Program-made: the position numbers and the translations under genes
Assembly (NCBI GenBank): GCA_021159425.1
Contig: JAGGRU010000338.1
Location: forward strand, 1-21,823
Source of the DNA: Sulfurovum sp.
Lineage (GTDB): Bacteria > Campylobacterota > Campylobacteria > Campylobacterales > Sulfurovaceae
Length of the DNA: 21,823 nt
Reading direction: 5' to 3'
Shown: in pieces, positions 15,280 to 21,823 of the stretch
Layout of the letters: each line of letters opens with the position of its first letter
Numbering within the stretch: the stretch's first letter is position 1
Notes under the pieces: model-generated
What the model was told of the DNA's origin: nothing
What the model saw: only the letters and a program-made list of their open reading frames with translations
Database searches by the model: none

Positions 15280-15522
15280 TTACTCTGCAGGTTTTACATT
15301 TACACGGTAATTTTTACCGCCTTTTGCTTTACATCCTGAGATAACCGCTTTAATAGAATTGATCATTCTTCCCTCTTTACCGATGAGCTTACCTATATCT
15401 TCACTGTTTGCAAAAATTGTGATCTCATCAAATCCCTCATCAACCTCTGTAATATCAATGCTGATATCTTCAGGATTGTTTACCAAAAGTTTAGTATAGG
15501 TGAGGAGGAAGTTTTTAACCAT
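15280..15522 (-). CDS. khpA: KH-domain RNA-binding protein KhpA
   Basis: It is a single KH domain of 80 aa. The RNA-contact loop GKEG lies in IGKLIGKEGRMINSIKAVIS at about 42-61. In Gram-positive bacteria KhpA partners KhpB and affects small RNAs and cell length; its role in Campylobacterota is not settled here. It starts five bases after the rpsP stop. Confidence 0.93.
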   Translation of the reverse strand: MVKNFLLTYTKLLVNNPEDISIDITEVDEGFDEITIFANSEDIGKLIGKEGRMINSIKAVISGCKAKGGKNYRVNVKPAE

Positions 15523-15527
15523 AAAGA

Positions 15528-15758
15528 CTATTTCAACCCTGCGAGTCTTTTAACCGTTGGGCTCATTTGTGCACCAACAGAAGTCCAATAGTTCAATCTT
15601 TCCATATCAAGCGTAAGTTCTTTGTTTACACTTACCGGGTTATAGTGACCAATTGCTTCGATCCAACCACCATCTCTTCTTTTTCTGCTGTCTGTTACTA
15701 CGATTCTGTAAAATGGCTTCTTTTTTCTACCCATTCTTGTCATTCTGATCATTGTCAT
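15528..15758 (-). CDS. rpsP: 30S ribosomal protein S16
   Basis: S16 is an early 30S assembly protein. [20 protein letters not shown], the [19 protein letters not shown] block and the ending [12 protein letters not shown] are family hallmarks, and 76 aa is normal. It is the first gene of the ribosomal operon, with AAAGGA well placed before its ATG. Confidence 0.97.
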   Translation of the reverse strand: MTMIRMTRMGRKKKPFYRIVVTDSRKRRDGGWIEAIGHYNPVSVNKELTLDMERLNYWTSVGAQMSPTVKRLAGLK

Positions 15759-15814
15759 ATTGTATCCTTTGTATTTTCATTTTATTTTAATATCTGCTTT
15801 GAGGAAAAGTCAAC

Positions 15815-15820
15815 ATTATA
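15815..15820 (-). promoter_or_regulatory. -10 box of the rpsP operon
   Basis: TATAAT reads on the minus strand 57 bases before the rpsP start, within the 161-base gap to ffh. No -35 consensus is visible. I see no other gene in the gap and no clear ffh terminator. Confidence 0.45.
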
Positions 15821-15919
15821 ATAAAGTACTGACAACTGTTTTTTAATGACTAAAACACTCATCAATACTTTTGGAACGCGATTTTACCATAAAGTTTATA
15901 AAGATTTTATTAAAACCAA

Positions 15920-17281
15920 TTATCTAGACATACCCGGGTATCCACCACCACCGCCTTGCATTTGTGCCATCATATCCTGCATCTGTTTCATACCGCCCTT
16001 GCCTGACATTTTTTTAGCCATCTTTGCAGCATTCTTGAACTGCTTGAGTTGACGATTGACTTGCATTTGACTAAGACCTGAACCTGTTGCTAAACGTCTT
16101 TTTCGTGTATTATTCAACAAGTCCGGATTTTCTCTCTCTTTGGGAGTCATAGATGATACCATCGCTTTGATCATTTTAATCTCATCTGAATTTTCCAGAT
16201 CCATATCACCAATTTGTTTAGCCATATTTCCCATACCGGGGATCATCCCCATGATGGATTTCATGCTTCCAAGCTTTTTCATCTGCTCCATCTGACCTAA
16301 AAAGTCATTGAAGTTAAACTGACCTTTTTTGATCTTTTGGGTCATTCTTTTTGCTTCTTTTGGGTCAATGGCAGCAGCAGCTTTCTCTGCTAAAGACTCA
16401 ACATCCCCTGCACCCATAAGACGGCTTACAATTCTGTCTGAAATGAATTGCTCAAGGTCAGGCATTTTCTCACCTGCACCAATGAAACGAAGCGGTACAC
16501 CTACCTGTTGCGTAAGTCCAAGTGCCACACCACCTTTAGAATCACCATCAAATTTAGAAAGGACAACACCGGTAATACCGATCTTTTCTTTAAAGGTTTG
16601 TGCGGTTCTCACTGCATCCTGACCGGTCATTGCATCTGCAACATAGAAGAGTTCATCCGGGTTCGCTACTTTTTTGATTTCTGCGAGCTCATCCATAAGT
16701 TCATCATCAATAGCCAAACGTCCGGCGGTATCTATGAGTACGACATCATAAAGCTCTTTTTCCGCTTTTGCCAAACCTTGTTTGACTATTTGCGTAGGGG
16801 TAGCATTCTCATCTGCAACCAATTCTACTTCTATTTGTGAAGTGATCTGCCTTAACTGTTCAACAGCTGCCAGTCTCTGAAGATCGGCCGCAATAACAAG
16901 TACTTTTTTCTTTTTTTGCTCTTTGAGGAAGTAGGCCAGTTTACCTGTGGTAGTTGTTTTACCGGAACCCTGCAAACCGATCATCAATACTACTGTTGGC
17001 GGTTTGGAAGCAAAAGTAAACCCTTTAGGTGCACCTTCAATAGTAAGAATATCTGTAAGTTTTTCCTGTAATGCTTTTAGGAAGTTGTCTTTACCTACAC
17101 CATTTTTCTTCGTTTCAAGTTCCACAAAAGCAATAAGATCTTTTACTACTTTGTGATGTACATCAGCTTTGAGAAGTGATTTCTTAAGTTCTGTTGTTGC
17201 TTTTTTTAATGCTTTGTCATCGTCATGAAAACGAATTTTGCCTATGGCATTTTTAAAACTGTCGGTTAACGTATCAAACAT
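15920..17281 (-). CDS. ffh: Signal recognition particle protein Ffh
   Basis: Ffh is the GTPase that binds signal sequences with 4.5S RNA and docks with FtsY. The N domain covers about 1-90. The G domain has GLQGSGKTTTTGKLA (P loop, 102-110), DTAGR at 184-188 and LSKFDGDSKGG at 241-251. The M domain has MIPGMG and the RNA-binding KRRLATGSGLS segment. The C-terminus is rich in Met and Gly (residues 425-453), as usual. The length is 453 aa. AGGGTGA precedes ATG, and a TATAAT lies close upstream. Confidence 0.97.
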   Translation of the reverse strand: MFDTLTDSFKNAIGKIRFHDDDKALKKATTELKKSLLKADVHHKVVKDLIAFVELETKKNGVGKDNFLKALQEKLTDILTIEGAPKGFTFASKPPTVVLMIGLQGSGKTTTTGKLAYFLKEQKKKKVLVIAADLQRLAAVEQLRQITSQIEVELVADENATPTQIVKQGLAKAEKELYDVVLIDTAGRLAIDDELMDELAEIKKVANPDELFYVADAMTGQDAVRTAQTFKEKIGITGVVLSKFDGDSKGGVALGLTQQVGVPLRFIGAGEKMPDLEQFISDRIVSRLMGAGDVESLAEKAAAAIDPKEAKRMTQKIKKGQFNFNDFLGQMEQMKKLGSMKSIMGMIPGMGNMAKQIGDMDLENSDEIKMIKAMVSSMTPKERENPDLLNNTRKRRLATGSGLSQMQVNRQLKQFKNAAKMAKKMSGKGGMKQMQDMMAQMQGGGGGYPGMSR

Positions 17282-17299
17282 TTTTCACCCTAATCTGTA

Positions 17300-17305
17300 A
17301 TTATA
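17300..17305 (-). promoter_or_regulatory. -10 box of ffh
   Basis: TATAAT on the minus strand lies 19 bases before the ffh ATG. This implies a leader of only about a dozen bases that still holds the AGGGTGA ribosome binding site. Confidence 0.45.
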
Positions 17306-17338
17306 TTGTTGCGATTCTACCTAATATGCGCTTAATTC

Positions 17339-17585
17339 CTATATTTTATGTGAAAGTGCCTTATTGGGGAAAAGACTACATACACTTGCCCGTCTAAAGA
17401 TCGACTTTTTTTCATCGTCTGCTTTCCAACAGTCATTACGACCTTTGATCCATTAACTCATCTGATGAGCAAATGATTCCTTCCGAACTTTTTTTCTTCA
17501 CTTTCGCACAGTCAAAACTTGGCTGGTTTGCATAAAGGCTTACTCCCAACACTACAAAACTAAGTAACATGCTTTTTATTTTCAA
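17339..17585 (-). pseudogene. Decayed LprI-like (DUF1311) secreted lysozyme-inhibitor gene
   Basis: The 372-base gap between ffh and the hexosaminidase hides a broken gene on the minus strand. From TTG 17585, preceded by AAAGGA, it reads a signal peptide (MKIKSMLLSFVVLGVSLYA) and then PSFDCAKVKKKSSEG and IICSSDELMDQ, the N-terminal motif of LprI/YecT-like (PF07007) proteins. It stops at TAA 17438-17436. One base out of frame, GRNDCWKADDEKKSI follows, which matches the family's later RGRNDCW block and runs to a TAG at 17341-17339. So the middle is deleted and the frame shifted. ATG 17615 is an alternative start. If still expressed it would be a 49-residue exported fragment. Confidence 0.65.
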
Positions 17586-17696
17586 TACAGATCCTTTTAA
17601 ATTAGAGGTGCCCATTATATTTCTTCTTCAAATATTATACACATAAAGCGATTAATGGATAATATATCTGAAATCAAAATACAGGTAATAACAAAA

Positions 17697-19325
17697 ATGA
17701 TAAATAGAAAGATCTTACCTTTTTTTCTGCTACTGCTTATACCGATGTTTCTCTCTGCAGGGAACAGTATCAATGTCATTATTCCTAAGCCACAGAAAGT
17801 AGTAAAACAACAAGGAAATTTCTCTTTAACAAAAGAAAGTAGATATTATTCCAACACCTCTCTTTCCAAAAACGCCATCAACTATCTACAAAGACACCTG
17901 AAAACCAATGCAGGATACCCACTGAAAAAGAGTAACCGTTCCAAAAACACTCAAATAGACTTTTCTTACAACCCAAAAAAGATCAAAAAATATGAAGCAT
18001 ACCGACTGCATATAGCAAAAAATAAAATTACCATTGAAGCCAGAGACAAAGCAGGTTTTTTCTATGCAGTCGTTTCACTGATGCAGTTGATGGATCCTGC
18101 TATCTGGGGAGAATCAGGTTCAGGAAAAAAACACAAAAGCTGGGCAATCCCCTGCTGTACCATAGAAGACTATCCACGGTTCAAATGGCGTGGGATGATG
18201 CTGGACTCTTCGCGAAACTTCTTCTCTAAAACCTATGTTAAAAAGTTCATTGACCGTATGGCGCAGCATAAACTCAACCGCTTCCATTGGCACCTGACCG
18301 ATGATGAAGGCTGGCGTATAGAGATCAAACGTTATCCACTGTTAACAAAAGTAGGTGCAAAACGGGGATCGGGAACTAAACTTCCTTTTTCGACCTATCC
18401 TGCTATGCGTGGCAAAAAAAACAGGGTTCAGTCTGGGTATTACACACAAAATGACATTAGGGAAATTGTTGCTTATGCAAAAGCACGATCTGTAGAGATC
18501 TTGCCGGAGATTGATATACCGGGGCATGCCAAAGCAGCCATTGTCTCTTACCCGAAACTCTTGCAGGATTCCAAAGACAAAAGCCGTTACCGCTCTGTGC
18601 AAAAAGTCTCTGAGAATACAATCAATCCCGGGATGGAAAGTACTTACATTTTTCTTGACAATGTCATAGCAGAAGTTTCAAAACTTTTTCCTTTTGGCTA
18701 TATTCATTTGGGAGGAGATGAGATCCCCAAAGGAGCCTGGAAAAGATCTCCTGCTGTTAAGAAGTTGATGCGAAAAAAAGGATTGAAAAACAGCAAAGAG
18801 GTACAAAACTATTTCTTTGCACGTTTAGATAAGATCCTTGCAAAACATAAACGAAAAATGATCGGCTGGCAAGAGGTGTTACGGGGTAAAAACACACTAA
18901 GGAAAGAGACTACTTTCATGGCTTGGAAAAGTGTGAAAGATGCTAAAAAGATCATTAGACAGCATCGTCCTGTCATACTGACACCGGTGCAGCATCTCTA
19001 CTTTGATCAGCAATACAAAAGAAGTAAAAAAGAACCGGGGCATACCTGGTCTACCCCTGTGAATAGCAAAAAAGTCTATGCACTCAAGCCTGTAAAGTCT
19101 GCCTATGTGCGAGGTGTACAAGCCTGTCTCTGGTCTGAAACACTTCTCAATGAAAAGATCGCAGATTATCTTACCTGGCCTCGCGCTTTGGCACTCTCAG
19201 AAGTGGCCTGGACAGAACAGAAGAAGAGAAAGTGGAGAGACTTTCACAAACGTGCTTTTGGAAAAGGTCTTAAACGACTTAAAGTGCAAGGAGTACATTA
19301 CCGTTCTGTTGTACCTTCTCGTTAA
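17697..19325 (+). CDS. Secreted beta-N-acetylhexosaminidase, GH20
   Basis: It removes terminal beta-linked GlcNAc or GalNAc by substrate-assisted catalysis. From ATG 17697 there is a signal peptide of about 21 residues (LPFFLLLLIPMFLSA), a GH20b-type domain to about 150, then the catalytic barrel: FKWRGMMLDSSRNF, RFHWHLTDDEGWRIEIKRYP at 195-214, and the catalytic pair D341-E342 in YIHLGGDEIPKGAW. Substrate-pocket Trp residues appear in IGWQE, MAWKS and CLWSE. The length is 542 aa. ATG 17655 would put 14 residues before the signal peptide and lacks a ribosome binding site. The stop shares bases with the convergent NamZ-like gene. The likely substrates are peptidoglycan ends or chitin oligomers. 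Confidence 0.92.
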   Translation: MINRKILPFFLLLLIPMFLSAGNSINVIIPKPQKVVKQQGNFSLTKESRYYSNTSLSKNAINYLQRHLKTNAGYPLKKSNRSKNTQIDFSYNPKKIKKYEAYRLHIAKNKITIEARDKAGFFYAVVSLMQLMDPAIWGESGSGKKHKSWAIPCCTIEDYPRFKWRGMMLDSSRNFFSKTYVKKFIDRMAQHKLNRFHWHLTDDEGWRIEIKRYPLLTKVGAKRGSGTKLPFSTYPAMRGKKNRVQSGYYTQNDIREIVAYAKARSVEILPEIDIPGHAKAAIVSYPKLLQDSKDKSRYRSVQKVSENTINPGMESTYIFLDNVIAEVSKLFPFGYIHLGGDEIPKGAWKRSPAVKKLMRKKGLKNSKEVQNYFFARLDKILAKHKRKMIGWQEVLRGKNTLRKETTFMAWKSVKDAKKIIRQHRPVILTPVQHLYFDQQYKRSKKEPGHTWSTPVNSKKVYALKPVKSAYVRGVQACLWSETLLNEKIADYLTWPRALALSEVAWTEQKKRKWRDFHKRAFGKGLKRLKVQGVHYRSVVPSR

Positions 19326-20476
19326 GGATAAAGAAGATACTTTTTACGTATTTTTCTAAACCTCTCAAGATCTTTTTCCCAACTTTTTCTTATCATTTTT
19401 TCAGAGGCACCGGAGCGTATCTGTTTACGCAGTTGATCCGTACCTGCAAGTTTATCAAAAAACTTACCATTCAGAAAAAAGCCTTTTTTATCTGGAGTGT
19501 TCGCATAAGCATCTTTCAAATAGCCAAGGTTCAACTGTTGTTTGGCACGCTCTTTTTTCATCTCTATTTTGCTTAGATCAACACCATAACAACGTTTGCC
19601 TTTAAACTTTGGATACTGAGCTCCCAGTCTTGACTTCGGTACAAAAGCAAACTTTTTTACTTGATACCTGGGTGCACCGTAAAGCTGAAAAGGTTTTTTT
19701 GTACCTCTTCCTGCTGAGATCACCGTTCCTTCAAAAAATGCCAATGATGGGTAAAGTAAAACCGCTCTGTCGTTAGGCAGGTTTGGGGAGGGTTTGACCA
19801 GTAGGGAATAGACACTCTGGTGTGTGTAGTTCGCTAAAGGTATGACGGTCAGTTTTGCCCTCTTCCCGCCCTTTAACCATCTCTCACCATTGATCATTTT
19901 AGCATACTCACCTATGGTCATTCCGTAGACGACCGGTACAGGATGCAGACCGACAAAAGATCGGTATTTTTTATGAAGTATAGGACCATCAATGTAGTGT
20001 CCATTGGGGTTGGGTCTGTCTAAAACTATGACAGGAATGTGTTGCTCTGCCCCTGCTTCCATAATGTAGTGCAGGGTTGAGAGATAGGTATAGAAGCGAA
20101 CTCCTACATCCTGAATATCGTACAAGATCAGATCGATCCCTTTAAGGTCTGCTTTTGTGGGTTTTTTATGTTTACCGTAAAGTGAAATAATAGGAAGTCC
20201 GGTTTGTCTGTCTTTACTGTTTTTGATATGGGCACCGGCATCTGCTTTACCACGGAAACCATGTTCAGGTGCAAAAATAATCTGCACCTTAATATGGTGT
20301 TTTAAAAGATGATCAAGCAGATGACTTTTACCTACCAAAGAGGAGTGGTTGACAACGAGTGCCACTTTTTTATCTTTGAGTAGAGGAAGATAGACTTCCG
20401 CTCGTTCAGCAGCCGGAATGATCTTCCCGGCAGAAAGTACACTCCATACCATAACAAACAATAGTATTTTATACAT
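19322..20476 (-). CDS. NamZ-like exo-beta-N-acetylmuramidase (DUF1343, GH171)
   Basis: DUF1343 proteins include B. subtilis NamZ (YbbC), which releases MurNAc from the non-reducing end of peptidoglycan glycans. The family's blocks are here: ALVVNHSS at 39-46, IIFAPEHGFRG at 67-77, ILYDIQDVGVRFYTYLSTLHY at 117-137 in sections, DRPNPNG, and KPSPNLPN near the middle. The first 16 or so residues form a signal peptide, so it acts in the periplasm or outside. The length of 384 aa fits. The start overlaps the MFS gene's end by 8 bases, so the two are translationally coupled. The exact specificity is inferred from family. Confidence 0.87.
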   Translation of the reverse strand: MYKILLFVMVWSVLSAGKIIPAAERAEVYLPLLKDKKVALVVNHSSLVGKSHLLDHLLKHHIKVQIIFAPEHGFRGKADAGAHIKNSKDRQTGLPIISLYGKHKKPTKADLKGIDLILYDIQDVGVRFYTYLSTLHYIMEAGAEQHIPVIVLDRPNPNGHYIDGPILHKKYRSFVGLHPVPVVYGMTIGEYAKMINGERWLKGGKRAKLTVIPLANYTHQSVYSLLVKPSPNLPNDRAVLLYPSLAFFEGTVISAGRGTKKPFQLYGAPRYQVKKFAFVPKSRLGAQYPKFKGKRCYGVDLSKIEMKKERAKQQLNLGYLKDAYANTPDKKGFFLNGKFFDKLAGTDQLRKQIRSGASEKMIRKSWEKDLERFRKIRKKYLLYP

Positions 20477-21677
20477 ATTTCATCTTTAGCGCTGCGCCCG
20501 CAGCAATAGAACACAACAAAGCAGAAACAATAGCAAAAACCACTTCTACCGAAAGTGCAGGAAATTGGTGAATTAAAATACCGATGAGTGCTGAGCCTAT
20601 GGCAGAAGCTGAGAAAAGTGTGGTACTTTGCAGTGCCGCTGCTACACCCGAGACTTCACGAAATGCTGAGAGAGAGGTTTTCATACCTAGCGGTGCCATC
20701 ATACCAAATAGCGTGGCAAAAATACCGGAGATAATAAGGAAAGACCATAAGCCGGAAATGATTCCAACGGCAATCAGGACAAATAATATGACCACCAATA
20801 TTGCCAGGTAGGCACCATACCTGTAGACTGCTGCACTGTTATATTTTTTCAAAATATACATCCCCAAATAGCGACCACCAAAAAGGCCTATGACAATATT
20901 TATATTAGAGATACCAAAGAGTACAGGATCTAAACCGTATTCACCCATAAGAATGAATGGTACAGAAGCAAGAAAAGCGCCTTGTATGGCATAAAAAGCA
21001 ATGACTGGCAACAGTACCAGTATAAAAGAAGATGAGCGAAGCATGGTTAAAGAGATAGTTAACGTCTGTCTAAGATTTACCGGATTTCTAACATCTTCGT
21101 GATGTGTCTCTTTCATGCGTAAAAAAGTAAGCAGAAAAACAAAAAATGTAAACAGACTCAAAAACCAGAAGTTGGAACTCCAACCAAAGAATTGTGTCAA
21201 AACACCACCTATCATGGGAGCAGCCACAAGAAACAGACCACCAAGTACGGTCAGCCATCCCATGAGTGAGACCACTTTCATGTCAGAGCAGGCATCACGT
21301 ATCATTGCCATGAGTGTTCCCGGTACCATACTTGCCCCAAAAGCCTGAATAACTCGACCAAACATAAGCATCTCATACGAGTCGGAAAGTGCACAGACCA
21401 TAGAACCTACAATAAAAAAGAACATCCCGGACATTAAAACATGTTTTCGACCGTAAGCATCACTAAGAATACCTGCCACGAGTGTAAAAGCAGCAAAGAC
21501 TACAAAGTAGATCGTTAGAGTGTTACTCATTTTGGCAGTAGAGATATGCATCTCTTCAGCGATAAGAGGCATGGCAGGCAGGTAGATAGAAGCACCAATA
21601 CGCACAATGGAACCGATAAAGAGCACCATGAAGGCAAAGAAAAATGTATCTCCTGCCATGGTGTGTTCTTGCTTCAT
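20469..21677 (-). CDS. MFS transporter, Bcr/CflA-like drug:H+ antiporter family
   Basis: It has 402 aa and about 12 membrane helices. The MFS motif A is seen in GILSDAYGRKHVLMSG (64-79). The helix 4 region GRVIQAFGASMVPGTLMAMIRD is typical of the 12-TM DHA1 group (Bcr/CflA) that exports drugs or dipeptides. The acidic residue in helix 1 typical of some members is not obvious. It is coupled to the NamZ-like gene, so export or import of cell-wall fragments is possible; drug efflux is the default reading. A later ATG (residue 7) is an alternative start. Confidence 0.87.
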   Translation of the reverse strand: MKQEHTMAGDTFFFAFMVLFIGSIVRIGASIYLPAMPLIAEEMHISTAKMSNTLTIYFVVFAAFTLVAGILSDAYGRKHVLMSGMFFFIVGSMVCALSDSYEMLMFGRVIQAFGASMVPGTLMAMIRDACSDMKVVSLMGWLTVLGGLFLVAAPMIGGVLTQFFGWSSNFWFLSLFTFFVFLLTFLRMKETHHEDVRNPVNLRQTLTISLTMLRSSSFILVLLPVIAFYAIQGAFLASVPFILMGEYGLDPVLFGISNINIVIGLFGGRYLGMYILKKYNSAAVYRYGAYLAILVVILFVLIAVGIISGLWSFLIISGIFATLFGMMAPLGMKTSLSAFREVSGVAAALQSTTLFSASAIGSALIGILIHQFPALSVEVVFAIVSALLCSIAAGAALKMKYV

Positions 21678-21683
21678 ATTTTT

Positions 21684-21818
21684 TTAGCCTTTTAACGCAC
21701 TGTATTGTGCTCTCATATATTCACACAATATAATGGCTTTATCTTCAGCTAAATTTACCGTGTCAAAGTCAAAATGCTGTCCCTGTAAAAGAGTATAGAC
21801 CAGCTCCCATTGCTGCAT
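21684..21818 (-). CDS. Edge ORF, probably the 3' end of a longer gene
   Basis: On the minus strand this reads 44 residues from ATG 21818 to TAA 21686-21684, with FDFDTVNLAEDKAIILCEYM in the middle. The frame is still open to the window edge, so it may be the C-terminus of a larger protein. The stop is six bases before the MFS start, so it is probably in the same operon. I do not recognise it. Confidence 0.45.
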   Translation of the reverse strand: MQQWELVYTLLQGQHFDFDTVNLAEDKAIILCEYMRAQYSALKG

Positions 21819-21823
21819 TGTTT

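Noticed and set aside
15567..16052. Plus-strand ORFs opposite rpsP and the ffh 3' end
   Set aside because: Antisense readings of two universal genes, without start signals.
17655..17696. Upstream ATG for the GH20 gene
   Set aside because: It would place 14 polar residues before an otherwise typical signal peptide and has no ribosome binding site.
19105..19359. Plus-strand ORF of 84 codons at the hexosaminidase 3' end
   Set aside because: Out-of-frame reading inside the GH20 gene, which continues intact to its stop.
1..21823. CRISPR arrays, tRNA or rRNA genes, insertion sequences
   Set aside because: No regularly spaced repeats, cloverleaf sequences in the spacers, rRNA-like stretches or transposase reading frames were seen.

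Overview
The window looks like chromosomal DNA from a low-GC member of the Campylobacterota, most likely a Sulfurovum-like sulfur or hydrogen oxidiser. This is inferred from family resemblance and gene order, not from a search. The evidence is the block ffh, rpsP, khpA, rimM, trmD, rplS, the series uvrD-helicase, truB, ispE, smpB, a short class IV aminotransferase, and AT-rich promoters with a clear TATAAT box but little recognisable -35. Almost every base is coding. No rRNA, tRNA, insertion sequence or CRISPR array is visible.

Region 1 (1-4128, + strand) is one tight run: yidD, pyrC (dihydroorotase), a beta-class carbonic anhydrase, cysK, a short PabC-like aminotransferase, and a small protein that I think is a divergent SspB-like adaptor. 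It ends at a hairpin shared with the convergent LysR gene. Region 2 (4127-12100) holds the LysR regulator, a UvrD/Rep helicase, truB, a small outer-membrane barrel where relatives carry csrA, ispE, a membrane fatty-acid desaturase, truC (- strand) and smpB. Region 3 (12081-17281, - strand) has a pair of uncharacterised membrane proteins and then the ribosome/SRP block. Region 4 (17282-21823) is accessory. It holds a decayed lysozyme-inhibitor-like gene, a secreted GH20 hexosaminidase, and a convergent operon of an edge ORF, an MFS exporter and a NamZ-like (DUF1343/GH171) exo-muramidase.

The most interesting signals are small. Three imperfect palindromes of 60-70 bp, REP/BIME-like, sit at the 3' ends of genes. 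One is inserted in frame in yidD and adds exactly 20 codons. One abuts the helicase stop codon. One supplies the stop codon of truC. Next to the second, truB has no ATG, GTG or TTG start for its conserved N-terminus and appears to start at ATT. The GH20 plus NamZ pair would together remove GlcNAc and MurNAc in turn from peptidoglycan glycan ends, and the broken lysozyme-inhibitor-like gene lies beside it.
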